NCBI RefSeq assembly: GCF_902459465.1
Contig: NC_047066.1
Coordinates: forward strand, 14,573,047-14,637,046
Reading direction: 5' to 3'
From: Asterias rubens
Taxonomy: Eukaryota > Echinodermata > Asteroidea > Forcipulatida > Asteriidae
DNA length: 64,000 nt
Shown: positions 36,435 to 50,400 of the stretch, piece by piece
Layout of the letters: each line of letters begins with the position of its first letter
How positions within the stretch are numbered: position 1 is the stretch's first letter
Position numbers and translations under genes: made by a program
The notes under the pieces: model-generated
Databases searched by the model: none
The model's input: the letters and a program-made list of their open reading frames with translations, nothing else
What the model was told of the DNA's origin: nothing

Positions 36435-36798
36435 TTAAAGGAACACGTTGCCTTGGATCGGTTGAGTTGGTCTTTGAAAAGCGGTTGTAACCGTTTGTTA
36501 TAAAATGCATGGTTAGAAAGATGTTTAAAAAGTAGAATACATTGATCAACACACATTTGCCTCGAAATTGAGTGGTTTCCCTTTTACTTTGCGAGCTATA
36601 CAAGGTCGGCCACTTATGGGAGTCGAAAATTTGTCAACGAGGTAAAAGGAAAACCACGCAATTTCGAGTGATACTTGTGTGGATCATTATATTCTACTTT
36701 CATAATATCTTCCTAATCATATATGCATTTTATAACAAACGGTTACATACGCTTTTCAAAGACCAACTCGACCGATCCAAGGCAGCGTGTTCCTTTAA
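36435..36798. mobile_element. Foldback MITE, AAAGGAACACGTTGCCTTGG family, copy 1
   Basis: Ends TTAAAGGAACACGTTGCC and its inverse at the right. The two halves are largely complementary along their whole length, so RNA would form one long hairpin. Confidence 0.85.
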
Positions 36799-36837
36799 GT
36801 TCACTTATTGGGCAACCTTGGATTCATACCAGAAGTA

Positions 36838-37880
36838 TCTAATAATAATAATAATAATTTAAAAAAAAACATTAATAGTAACAGGGGATAACCCCTTGGG
36901 TTTATGGCTACATTGTGCATGGATTCCCAACCTGCATATTATTATTATTTGGTTTTAAGTACTGGCTTTATGTATTGTATAATGCACATGCACACAAATG
37001 ACCATATTATATAAACATACTGGTACATGTGTATCAAGTGTACATCTGGAGTGAGAAAAAAAAACCTTGATTATGCTGTATTTATCCTGGTAGAATAAAA
37101 ATGTATGGCCATGAATTCAACTCCTTCCCTCTCTAGCACTGTAATAATGTTAAATGAAGCTTGTGTTCGTGAGGGTAGTTTTTTTTATTGCATTCACAGA
37201 TTACTGCTGTTATTAAAGCGAAAGACAAACTTATATACGTTGGCTGTTGGTGGCAAAATTAATTAAAACTTATTAGAATGGTATTTGTTCTGTTCACGGA
37301 CTGTGTCAGCTGCAACATAAACATGATTAACAACTGGCATGTTGTCCTGATGAGGTTTCTGGGATAACTCTACTACTCTGCAGTTGTAAAACCTCAGCTA
37401 TCCTACTGAATAACATTGCATATCACCGACTGTAAGGTGTATTTTTTATGAGTCTGCGCTTTTTGGAAGTTGGAAATCTAAGTATTGGTCCTAAAGCCCA
37501 ACAAACTCTTCATCATCTGACCAACAAGCACTTCATCAGTCTCTCTCGGCACATTAAACAATGGATTATAAGATATAGCTGAGTCAGCTGAGTATTTCTA
37601 TTTTACATTCTGGTCTTTCTGAGAAACTGTACTGTCACTGATGGGAGTCTACATTTTGGAGAACATTTTTTTTGCAGCTGTAAGGATGAATTGAGCTGTG
37701 CCTGTCAACAGAACTGCAGTGGTTCTAACTGGTTGGATGTTTTTTGTAGTCACTGTGTCAACCACTGTGCAACATACACTTCAAGATCACCAGTAACTCC
37801 CAAGTCAAACTTCTCGTAATGAGCAAGTAGAGAGATGATTATTACTTTGGGCCATCCATACATGCATCACCTACCTATAG
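36838..37880. other. Non-coding stretch upstream of SVOP
   Basis: Begins with an (AAT)n microsatellite at 36838-36858. The rest is AT-rich with no coding frame or repeat I recognise. Confidence 0.5.
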
Positions 37881-38255
37881 TCAACCACCAGGTAACCACA
37901 AAGTCAACCAGAAGCTAATGAGAAAACCAATGAACTACCACGAGTTATACTACCGCGTAATCACAAAGTTACCACAGTCAACCAGAAACTACTGCCAAAC
38001 CAGTGTACCACCAGGTAACCACAAAGTAGCCATAAGTCAACCAGAAGCTAAAGAAATTAAACCAGTGAACTACCAGCGAACTACGCCACAAAGTTACCAT
38101 AGTCAGCATACCATAGTTTGACCATAGTACTGACAAACCAGTGTTCAACCATAGGTAAACCGGTGTACTACCACCGCCAGGTAACCTGACATAGTAACAA
38201 TAGTCAACCCGAAGCTACTGACAAACCAGTGTACTACCAGTGCACTACAAACACC
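37880..38255 (+). repeat. Degenerate minisatellite just upstream of SVOP exon 1
   Basis: Irregular recurrence of ACCAGGTAACCACAAAGT, CAACCAGAAGCTA and ACAAACCAGTGTACTACCA at roughly 30-70 bp spacing. It ends about 55 bp before the SVOP start codon, so it probably lies in the promoter or 5'UTR. Confidence 0.7.
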
Positions 38256-38309
38256 AGCTCGCCACAAAGTGTCGATTGGGGATTTTAAGTACATCATAGT
38301 TTCCTGAAG

Positions 38310-38424
38310 ATGGCAGACAATGACGATCTCGAGCAGTCTGCCACAACTGTTTCGACACCATTAACACTTTCAAAACAAATGGAATATACTTCAATGTTGG
38401 ACGAGTCGGCTCCTCTAGAAACAG
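38310..38424 (+). CDS. SVOP: SVOP exon 1 (residues 1-39)
   Basis: The ATG sits in a strong context (AAGATGG). It encodes an acidic, Ser/Thr-rich cytoplasmic N-terminus starting [10 protein letters not shown]. Donor GTGATG, phase 1. The exact start is less certain than the rest because this tail is poorly conserved. Confidence 0.75.
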
Positions 38425-41400
38425 GTGATGCAGATGATACGCATAGTATGAGATTGCCAATCACCAGAGAGTGCTTGTTTTTTTGCTTAAACATTTCTCT
38501 CCTATTTACTTTTCCAAAAATGTCTTGTTTCAAGAAAATTTTGCTTGTGACCACTCCCCCAAAAAACTTCTGGGTACTGACACTCAATTCAAATCAATTA
38601 AATTTTATTATAAAAACAGCACATTAAACAACATTTTGTTCCAGTGTGCTTTCTTAAATATAAAATAAAAAAAAAACAGACAAAGATATATAACAGACTA
38701 ATTTCTCTTAAAATAAAGCTTTTCCATTTTTAGCAGTGAGTGCTGTTGTCATTTTGATGTGTTGTGAAAATAGTTGTTTAATGTTCAAATTCCGTAATAA
38801 CTCCCTGGAACTTTGTCCAGAATCAATCACAGCCGACCAACATGTGCGCCAATTGCAGGTGTAATCTTGGTGGGGATATATAAGTGCAATGTGCATATTG
38901 ATTTATTTCAGTAAAAAATATTAAAACAATTCACTAACATCAAAATTCTTTTTCAGATCAATTTTGAAGAATGCTGTAACTTGACAAGTAACCTTTGGTT
39001 TGTTTGTTTTTATTTTATTTTTTCCTCAGAAGAGCTGACCATTGAGAGTGCAATTGACCAGATCGGTTTTGGCCGATTTCAAATCAAGATCTCAATCATG
39101 ACTGGTCTATGTTGGGTAAGTCAGTCATAAAGTTATCTTGTATTTTGTGTACAGTCATTCCAATATACCTCTATCATGGTGCAGCCATCATGAACTTCTC
39201 CAGTTTATATCAATGTTTTCTTTCTTTTTTTTCTTGGGGGGGGGGGGTGGGAAATTAACACCTCACTGCATGTTTATTTAAAGGCAGGTGGACACTATTG
39301 GTAATTACTTAAAAGAATTATTAGCATAAAACCTTACTTGGTAACAAGTGATGAGGAGAGGTTGATAGTATAAAACATTATGAGAAACAGCTCCCTCTGA
39401 AGTGATCTAGTTTTTGAGAAAGAAGTAATTTTCTACGGATTTGATTTCAAGACCTCAGAGTTAGAATTTGAGGTCTCGAAATCAAGCATCTGATGGAAAG
39501 TACCCAACTTTGTGTGACAAGGGTGTTCTTCCTTTCATTATTATCTTGCAACTTAAACGATCGTTTGAGCTCAAGTTTTCACAAATTTGTTATTTTATGC
39601 ATGTTGAGACACACCAAGTGAGAAGACTGGTCTTTGACAATTACCAATAGTGTCCAGTGTCTTTAAAATGATTAATATAAACTTTCAATGAGTAGGGTAA
39701 TATTAGCTCATAAGAAAAAGGAGGTACGTGTATAATGTTCTCTTGATGCTTGTTCCAAGAACAATTACTTGAATATGAAACTGTGTAGACAGTTCTTCTC
39801 TTTTGATTCCAGTCATGTAACAAACTCTCTTGTCCAGTAAAAGATTTGAGCTAAAAGCCCTGCAGTCTTGTAGGTTCCCCCCCCCCAAAAAAAAGAAGAA
39901 AATTTGAGCCCCCCTGATTACGTCTCATTTGTCTCTTGTCGCGTTTGTACGATTATACATGTATTTCCTGTTTTCCGTCAGATGGCGGATGCATTTGAGA
40001 TTATGCTGCTCAGCATCTTAGCTCCCGAGCTGCTTTGTATTTGGCATCTTGAGAGATGGCAGGAAGCACTGATCACCACCATTGTCTTTGTTGGGTATCT
40101 CATCAGCTCCCCTCTCTGGGGAAAATTCTGCGACAAGTTTGGCCGAAAAACTGTAAGTAACGAAAACGGGTCTTGTAATCTGCTGACGATGATGATTAGA
40201 GTAGGCTAAGCAAAATGTTGAGATCAAAAATACTCAGTCTGCGACAGTCAAGTTAATCAGTAGAAGTCCCTTCAATCCACCAAGCTAAACAGCAGTCCAA
40301 GGGTCGATTTCACAAAGATTAAGTCCTAACTTTAGACTAGTCCAAGGACTCTTTAGGAGTCCTAAGTTCGGATGATTAACTCGTCCTAACTCGAGAAAAG
40401 ATTAGTCTTAACTCTTTGTAAAATCCACCCCATGCCTATTTTCCTTTCTACCCTCATGCAGGCCTGAATAAGTACACTGCAGAGGAAATTGATTTTCACA
40501 AAGAGTTGGGACTCGTCCTAACTTAGGACTAGTCCTAGGAGATATCAAAAACTTAAGGCTAGTAGGGATGAGTAACTCGTCCTAACTGGAGACAAGACGA
40601 GTCTTAACTCGAGACAAGACTAGTCTTAACTCTTTAATGAATCCACTCTAGTTCTTGTTTAGAATTAGAACTTGAATTCTGAAATCTACCATGAAATCTA
40701 CCAAAAATAACAACAGGACAAGTTGTTCCATGAACAATCTACACAGCTCTAATACAATAATAAATGATGCCTGACCATGCAACATTGGCATGCAATGGCT
40801 CAAAGCCATACATTTACATGTGTCATTGTGGGGTGTCGTAGTGGACTGATGAGCGGATAAGAGCACTGAACTCAAACTGGTATTTCTGTTCAGCAGAGTG
40901 AGGGTTCGAGCCCCTGTCATCACTGGTCATACACTAGTGTTCGGCCCTGAGCAAGACACTAAACTGTAATTGCTTCTCTCCACCTGTGAGTAAATGGGCA
41001 GAGATGGTTCTTGTCATTGATTAAATAAAAGACACTGGACACTATTGGTAACTGTCAAAGACCAGTCTTCTCGCTTGGTGTATCTCAACATGTATATTCA
41101 TAAAATAACAGACCTGTGAAAATTTGAGCTAAATTGGTCGTCGAAGTTGCGAGATAACTATGAAAGAAAAAGCACCCTTATCACACGAAGTTGAGTGCTT
41201 TCAGATGCTTGATTTTGAGACCTCAAAATATAATTCTGGGGTCTCGAAATTGAATTCGTGGAAAATTACTTCTTTCTCGCTAACTACGTCACTTCAGAGG
41301 GAGTCGTTTCTGACATTGTGTTACACTGTTAACCTCTCCCCATACTCGTTACCAAGTAATAATTAATTTGAGTATTACCAATAGTGTTCACTGCCTTCAT

Positions 41401-44400
41401 AGCTTAGTTGTACATATTTTGCTACACAGGCTGTATACTCCCCAGGGAGCTGAGATGTTTAACTGAATGAACTATATGGCCCATAGTGACTAGAGGTGTT
41501 GTTTGCAGTGCTGTTCATGTGTGAAGATTCTTGTTTTTATTCATTCATTCAGTCATTCATTTTAATAAAAAGAACAACTGGCAGCACAAAGCTGAACAGG
41601 ACATAAAATAGAACCACCGTAGTACGGGGGTACATTAATACATTTTAACAAATAATAATATTATAACTCATGAATTCATTCCAAATCGTTGAAAAGTAAT
41701 CTTCTGAAAGAATCTACTTCTAGTATACTTAGATATAATGGTTTCTAGCAACTGCTCTTAAACAAGTCCTGGCACGCATTGATCACTTGCCTTTTTTTCT
41801 TCCAGGGTCTGATTTGTTGCTCCTCCGTCATTTTATACTTTGGTCTACTCAGTGCAGCAACACCCAACTATATGTGGCTGTTAATCATGCGGGGTATGGT
41901 CGGTTTTGGAATTGGTGGTGCTTCACAAACGTAAGTTATATAGCTCTCCAGTTTCTTAAAGCCATTGGACACTTTCGGTAAACAGTATTGTCCAAGGCCC
42001 ACACTTTCTGTATCACAAACCTTTGAAAATTTAGGCTCAATCGGTCATCGGAGTCAGGAGAAAATAACGGGAAAACCCACCCTAGTTTCCGCACGTTTCG
42101 CCGTGTCATGACATGTGTTTAAAATAAATCTGTAATTCTTGATATCGAGAATTTATATTGTTTTAATGTTTTCTCAAAAAGTAAAGCATTTCATGGAATA
42201 ATATTTCAAGAGAAGTCTTTCACCATTACCTTCTGTAAACCCTGAAAATTATTTGTAAATCTGTGAACTTTTAAGTTTCTTTCTGTACTGAAAGTGTCCA
42301 ATGGCTTTAAAACTGTATCTCCACATATGCATAAAATAACAAACATTTGAAAATTTGAACTCAATTGGTCATCGGAGCTTGCAGATAGGAATAAAGACTT
42401 CTTGCTATAAGTCTTTTATTATTTCAGTGAGAAATCACCTCTTTCTGAAAAACTACGTAACTTCAGAGGGAGTCGTTTCCCACAATGTTTTATACTATCA
42501 GCAGCTCTTCAATGGTAGTTACCAAGTCGGTTTTACAGTTAATATTTGTTTTGAATAATTACCAAACGTGTACCTTCCCTTTAAGCCCTCTAGGCCTTGA
42601 TCAATGTTTTTATTAACTGTGATTAGTATTAATACAGTAAACGTACTGATTAGATTTTATTTTTCAAGTTTTCAGATACCAGCTTTAAAGGCGCTGGACA
42701 CAATTGGTAATAATTTTCATAGACTAGTATTCTCACTTGGTGAATCTCAGCATATGCATAAAATAACAAACCTGTGAAAACACCCTTGTCACACAAAGCT
42801 GTGTGCTTTCAGATGCTTGATTTCGAGACCTCAAATTCTAATTCTGAGGTCTCGTAATCTTTCTCGAAAACTACGCTACTTCAGAGGGAGCCGTTTCTCA
42901 CAATGTTTTATACTATCAACAGCTCCCCATTACTCGCTACCAAGTAAGGTTTTATGCTAATAATTATTGTGAGTAATTACCAATAGTGTCCACTGCCTTT
43001 AAAAGATAACATATTTTTGCTGGTACAATGTAAAATGTCAGCACAACAAGGCATAAACTTTGTCTTGTCCTATGATTTTGTTGAATACATTGCAAATGTT
43101 CATTAAATGTGTTGGAAAATTCATTCATAAAGCATTACAATGTTTATTCTATTTAATTTTTCTTTTTTTGCAGAGTGACACTGTATTCAGAATTTCTTCC
43201 TGCCAAAACGAGAGGTTTCTGTATTGTCTTTCTAGAGGTACATATTTTTTATTACTATACCTCATACATATTCATGACCGAGAGTCGAGTTCTTACTGGT
43301 CCATTCATCATAGCGTGCCAGGTGCTACTTTTGCTATTTACCCAGCGCACGCGAGTATTCACGCACATGGATAATGCGCTATTCTACTTTGTATGCACAT
43401 TTACCATGTGCGACCGGTCAGTCCGAGCGCTATTGTACTTGTCATGCGGTTTACGATCGTGGTACTGTTTTGTACGCACGCACGAACCTCGCTCTATAGC
43501 GACATCCAACACATAAACAAACTTTGGTGCATTTTATTTCACAGTCGTCATTTTGGCTTGCTCCAAGCATATGTATGAAGTATAATAAACAAATATTGGT
43601 TTATTTTGGGTGACTAGTCGATATGAGCTCCCCTCGGTGTTGGAAGTTGACAAACTGCCAATACCTGACGATGACTAGAGCAAACTAGTCGAATTGTTGA
43701 GACCAATTTAATTTAAGAACTCACTTCGTGGCAGTGCAGTTAATAATGATCCTATAAGCTAAGGTAGTAGTCCCAGCCATTTTTCTATACCTTCCACCAA
43801 GGAAGTAGTTAAAAAGCAGAACAGTTCTTTTCAGAACTGAGAAGGCTCCCGAACAATCCAATAAATCTACTCTGCGGAAGTAGAATAAAGAAAGACAGTT
43901 CTCTAAGAACAAACTCTACCTGGCAAGTAGATACACTGATAATGTTACCGCAAACCAAATATATATTAATACTATGTTGTTGTCTTCCCTGTGATTTTGT
44001 TCAGATTTTCTGGGTGCTAGGTGTTGTTTTTGAAGTATTACTTGGGATGATTGTCATGCCAACCCTAGGCTGGAGGTATCTGTTGTTGTTCTCTGCAATT
44101 CCATTGCTGTTGTTCGTTCTATGTTCAAAGGTAAGTCTAACTGCACTCATTTTGGTTTAACCCATTATTATTATTATTATTATTATTCATGGTTTATTAA
44201 AAACATTCATTTTAGTTGCCATAGGCAAAATTACATTGAATTTACCAAATATACACTTAAAACATTAAAATTACAGACAGAGCAAAATTGGGTTTGACAT
44301 TAAAAAAAGGGGGGGGGTGGGCTGCATAAAAAGCAGACAGGGAATCAACTTATAAGATGAGTAGAACAATATTACTGCAATTTCTTTTTACAAATTTACA

Positions 44401-47400
44401 AAAAAAATTCATTAAGAAGTTTGATCGTGTTCAGGCCTTGAAATATTATCACAAAGCACCCACAGCAATTGTTGTGGTGCCTTCTGCTTTTGCTGTTTAA
44501 TTGTGCCCTTAGCAAAGTTCCAATACAAATTTAGATTTGCCCGGGAGAGGTGTTCAAGGCCTTACATGTGTTAGAAATGTATACTCAGTACTTTCCCGAG
44601 CTCTGTGAAAGGCATATTACTCGGGTGGGTTTCGAACCCATGACCTTTGCAATTATAGGGCAGTGGCTTAACGACTAGACCACCGAGACTGCCTGGTAGC
44701 GAGAGTTGGTGCAAATCCCATGTCTGAAGTCTAGATAGTTACCCCAACTAAGACCGTTGTCACTGAAATAAACAGTTGTTGTTGCCTCATTGACGACATC
44801 GTTAGAAATTCATTTGATTCGTTCGTCAATGGTTTATTATACAAATTCACAAATCGCGGCATCAGCGATATTGTAAGTAAATTTACAATGGAGCAGTAAC
44901 AAATATAACTTATTGTATGTACAATATTGTATTGTTGTATGTTAGTCAAAATGTTTGGTTGAATATTATACACATAATGAATGTTTATGAGTGCAATGGT
45001 GCGAATATGTTCATGTTCACCAGCTTTCAACGAATGAACATATTCGCACCATTGCACGAATGAAAAACATTCATTATTTGTTTTATATAACATCCAAGTA
45101 GAACTTTGTCATTTTGATTGAAAGAAACAACTTTCAAAACAAACAATTTCAACTGTAGAAGCCGAATGCTAGTAATTTTACTATGCCTTCTTGCAGTAAC
45201 ACCTGCTGCGTTACCAAAGACACGCGCACGCAGTGATGTTTTTACTCAGCTTTTTCGTTCCATCCGAAAAGTACCATTGCACGCTGGCAGCGTGCCAGCG
45301 TGCAATGGTACTTTTCGGATGGAACGAAAAAGCACGGCGAGTGACTCAGCGTGCAATGGTACTTTTATTTGCTATCACGTGACGGACAATCCTCCAATCA
45401 AATGGCAAGGATCTGCTTGGGTGTTATATAAATTATAATAATGAGTGTAATAATAATCCTAATAGTAGCCGCCCGAGCTGGAGTGCAATTTAGCGTAATG
45501 AGAGTCCATATTGAAAGTCAACTTTGACAAAGGGGCTTGTTCACAATGAATTGGATTGTAGCAGCTGTTTAAAGGAACACGTTGCTTGGATGGGGCGAGT
45601 TGGTCTTTGAAAAGTGTTCTGTAACCGTTTGTTATATAATGCATATGGGTAGAAAGATGTTGTAAAAGTAGAATACAATGATCTACACAAATATGCCTCG
45701 AAATTGCGTTGTTGTCTTTTTACCTCGTCGACTAACACGGTCGGCCATTTATGGGAGTCACATTTTTGACTCCCATAAATGGCCGACCGTGTTAGTTCGC
45801 GACGTAAAAGGAAAACCGTGCAATTTTGAGTGATACTTGTGTGGATCATTATATTCTACTTTTCAAACATCTTTCTAACCATATATGCATCTCATAACAA
45901 ACGGTTTCAAACGCTTTTTATAGACAAACTCGTCCGATCCAAGGCAACGTGTTCCTTTAATCATGAAATGGCCTATGGTATAATTGAAAATTGTCTCGTT
46001 AATGACCTTACGCCTTGACCTTAGCTAAGTCTTACCTCGACCTTTGACATGTGTTTGAGAAATACCCTTCTAAACGTTAGGCCATTATTAAAATATTGTT
46101 TCCGCTATCATATATATTTTTGTCATTCATTCATTTAGTAACATTTATTTTGATGCTGTCATACAATACAATAATACACATTTAAAGGCAGGGGACACTA
46201 TTGGTAATTACTCAAAATAATTATTAGCATAAAACCTTTCTTGGTGACGAGTAATGGGGAGAGGTTGATGAAACATTGTGAGAAACGGCTCCCTCTGAAG
46301 TGCCATATTTTTCGAGAAAGAAGTAATTTTCCACGAATTTGATTTCGAGACCTCAGATTTAGAACTTGAGGTCTCGAAATCAACCATCTAAACACACACA
46401 ACTTTATGTGACAAGGGTGGTTTTTTTTTTCATTATTATCTTGCAACTTGATGACCGATTGAGCTCAAATTTTCACAGGTTAGTTACTTTATGTTGAGAT
46501 ACACCAACTTTGAAGGCTAGTCTTTGACAATTACTAATAGTGTCCACTGCCTTGTCAAAATTAAAACCTTATTTAGCACCTTACAAAAGCAATATAGTAT
46601 GAGGTATGATTTATTAGGTAAACAATAATGGTTCAATAATAATGGTACAATAATAAGCAGCAATTTAAAGACTACATTAAGTTGTAAGGTTAAGCGAGAT
46701 GCTTTTGTTCCCTAACCGGTAACATGAACCTAGGACAAACAACGGCAACGACAAGGGACTCGTACTATTAAAGTCAACTATTTAGTTATAATGAAAATGC
46801 ATTGACTAGTACTTGTCTTAGTTTTTTTTTTAATGCAGGTAGAGTGATTGCAGGTTTAACAGAACCATCCTATTTATTCCAGCATGTCCAGTATGTAACA
46901 CCATGCTTAACAAGGCTGTTTTTATACATTTTGATTTGCCCTGCACCTAATAGACCGATCCATTAAGCCCCGCCCCATTACTTATTGACCAATCACAACC
47001 CATTGCGCAACCAAAAGTCCGACAAATTAAGGTCCACCATGCGTGCGCGTATGCTTGGCGCGCGCGGCAGAGTTGTGCAGAATGGCATTGGAGAGGCCCA
47101 CGTGTTCTTGCTCACACGTGCGCCGTGGGCGGAGCCTAATGGATCGATGTATTGCTATAATGACTGACCTGACAAACTCACAACGTGATTCTTGTATTAT
47201 TCTACAGGTCTTCCCTGAGAGTGCCTACTATTATGTCGCATGTGGAGAAAGAGAAAAGGCTATGAGCATCTTAAAACAAGTAGCTGATGGTAACGGTAAA
47301 CCAATGCCTAAAGGAAGACTAAAGATTGATGAAACCTCGGTAAGTTTAAAGACTAAAGGAAACTTGATAATTAAATAATTGTTTTATTATCATTGGACCC

Positions 47401-50400
47401 TGATTACGTTAAAGGGAAGGTACACGTTTGGTAATTACTCAAAACAAATATTAACTTAAAAACTGACTTGGTGGCGAGCATTGGAGAGCTGTTGATAGTA
47501 TAAAACATTGTGGGAAACAACTCCCTCTGAAGTAACGTAGTTTTTGAGAAAGAGGTAATTTCTCACTAAAATAATAAAAGACTTCTACCTAGAAGTATTT
47601 TATTCTTATCTGAAAGCACACAAATTCGTCCAACAAGGGTGTTTTTTCTCTCATCATTTTTCTCGCAACTTTGATGAACCAATTCAGCTAAAATTTTCAC
47701 ATTTTGTGCTTATGTTGGGATACACCAAGTGAGAAGACTGGTCTTTGACAATTACCAAACGCGTACCTTCCCATTAAGCATATTATTTTGAACAATGTAT
47801 GACTCTGGTTTTTTATTATATTTCATTGTAGAGTAAACGTGGGCGGTTCAGTGACTTGTTTGTCACCAGAGAAGCGGGAATTACAACACTTTTGCTCACA
47901 TTTATTTGGTGAGTATTTTTTGTAATAATCTTTTATTGTTGTGACTGTGCAGCTGAGAGCACTGGTCTCCATCTCTAGTGTTTCTGTTCAGCAGATTGTG
48001 GGTTCTAGTGACGGTTCTGGCTCTGGTATCCTTAAGCAAGATGCATTTTTGTGGAAGTGTCGTTGCCGAGCAGTTAAATAAGAGCAACGAATTCAAACTC
48101 TGGTGTTTCTGATCAGCAGATTGTGGGTTCTAGTGATGGTTGTGGCTCTGGTATCCTTAAGCAAGACGCATTTTTGTGGAAGTGTCGTGGCCGAGCAGTT
48201 AAATAAGAGCAACGAATTCAAACTCTGGTGTTTCTGATCAGCAGAGTGTGGGTTCGAATCCCCAGCTGTGACACTTGTGTCCTTAAGCAAGACACTAATA
48301 ACAATTGCTTTGTCTTTCGGATGGGACGTAAAGCCATTGGTCCCATGTGTTGTGTAAACGCATGTAAAAGAACCCAGTACGGTTATTAATTTTTGCTGTA
48401 TCGTTTGTGTGGGACGCAATGCTAGTGGTCCCCTGTGTTGCGGAGTAGTGCGACTTGCGTAGCGTTCTACATCTACATCTACATCTACATCTACGGGGGC
48501 TCTCATCAAAGCCTGTTCAGCGTCTAGATGAGGGAACGGTGTGTGGTGCTTCCAGTAGTGGAAACATACAATGTGCTTTTGCGTTTTAATTGTTTAATAC
48601 AGGTGCAATTTTGCTTGGTACAAGTAAAAGCTGTGTTGGCATTTTATGGCTCCCTTGAACTTCTCCTCAGTGGGCAGCTCAGTGTTTTTTTTGAGGAAAC
48701 GAAACCTAGTCACTTAGTGTCCTTAGCCAGAAATTGTGCTTGTAAGCGTTGAAGAATTGAGTTGCATGAAGCGATGCTGTTGGCTGTTACGTGTTGTTCT
48801 GGTTCTTGGCTTGATGTAGTCTGGTATGGGGATGGTGATGAGATTATTTGTTATTTTGTGGAGCAGGGTCAGGCGAGCATGTTTATGTCTTTCCTCTAAT
48901 GTGGAAAGACCGAGATCTTCTCTCATGGCGGTGACACTTGCATCTCTTTTGTAGTTTCCACAGATGAATCGTACGGCTCTTCTTTGGATTTTCTCTAGTG
49001 TGTCTATCTGGTTTTGTTTGTTTGGGTCAATTGCAGACGCATAGTGAGGTCGGACTAGTGAGATGTAAGCCTGCTTTTTTATGTCAAATGTGCATTTGCC
49101 AAGATTCCTTCTCAGGAAGACGAGGGTCTTAACTTCCTGCCTTTGATGCCACAGATGTTACATGTACATGGTTTTCCAGCTTCTCGCGTAGTTCCACTCC
49201 GAGATATGATTGGCTTGGAACTACACTCAATCTTCTCCCAAGGCGTAGGTGTGGGTAATTGGAGTCTTTTTCCTGTGGATCCGCATTGTGTAGCATTTGT
49301 TGCCATTAAATCTCATCTGCCAGAGGTCAGACCACTCCTTCAGGCTGTCCAGATCTGTTTGGAGCTTTGGTAGTGTCAGAATTGGTTTTGAAGACAGTCA
49401 TCTGCGTAAAGCTTGATGGTGGAATTTATGTGGTCTCCCAAGTCGTTTACAAAGTGCAGAAACATGAGTGGCCCCAGTACAGTGCCTTGGGGTACGCCAG
49501 AATCTACGTGAACTGGGGGAGACGCTTCTCCATCTACGATGACTATCTGGGTTCTAGATGTTAGCAACCTTCTTATCCAGGCAATGGTCTTATTTCTGAC
49601 ACCATAGTAGCCAAGTTTCATTTGGAGACTTTGGTGGGCTACTGTGTCGAACGCCTTGGAGAAGTCCAATATCAAAATGTCAGTCTTGGTGTTCCTGTCA
49701 AGTGATAAGATGTCAGTCTTGGTGTTCCTGTCAAGTGATCTGGCTTTCACTTCCATGGTGATGACAAGATGAGATTCTGTAGAGTGTTTTAGCCAGAAGC
49801 CATGCTGGTACCCGGTCAGAATGTGGCTCTCATGAAGGTATTCCATGATGGAGTGATATATGATATGTTCCATTATAATAATAATAATAATGGACACTTA
49901 ATAAAGCGCCGGTATCCGCCGCAAGCGGCGCTCATGGCGCTACTCTACAAAGGAACAACAAGCAATGAATGTAGCAAACAACAAAATAAGAAAATAAACT
50001 TTCCATGATCTTGGTAATAACACAGGTAGGTGACTGGACAGTAGTTTGCTGGTATATGCTTCTATTCCCTTTCTTGAAGATGGCTACGATGTTAGCAGAA
50101 AGCCAATCTTCTTGTAAAGTTCCCGTTTCGTATGATTGGGTGAAGATGATTCGTAGAATTAGTGCTTTCTGTTCGGCTGTCTCTTGTAGAATACGAATTG
50201 TAATGAGATCTGGACCAGAAGCTTTTTCGGGGATTCAGTTTGCCTATAAGTTTAAGTATTCCTCCCGTGGTGAGATTGATCGTAGGCATGGCAGGATAGG
50301 GACTTGGTCCCTTATCAGGAATTCCTGAAGTCTTGCTCTAAGACTACATCCTACATAGCTAGAGTAATACACTATACACTTAGTTTAATTACTGCATAAA

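Noticed and set aside
44620-44700. tRNA gene on the minus strand
   Set aside because: A and B boxes are present but the acceptor stem does not close and a SINE body follows, so it is a SINE.
45118-45438. 106-residue plus-strand frame
   Set aside because: Created by the perfect palindrome and flanking sequence in SVOP intron 6; no domain.
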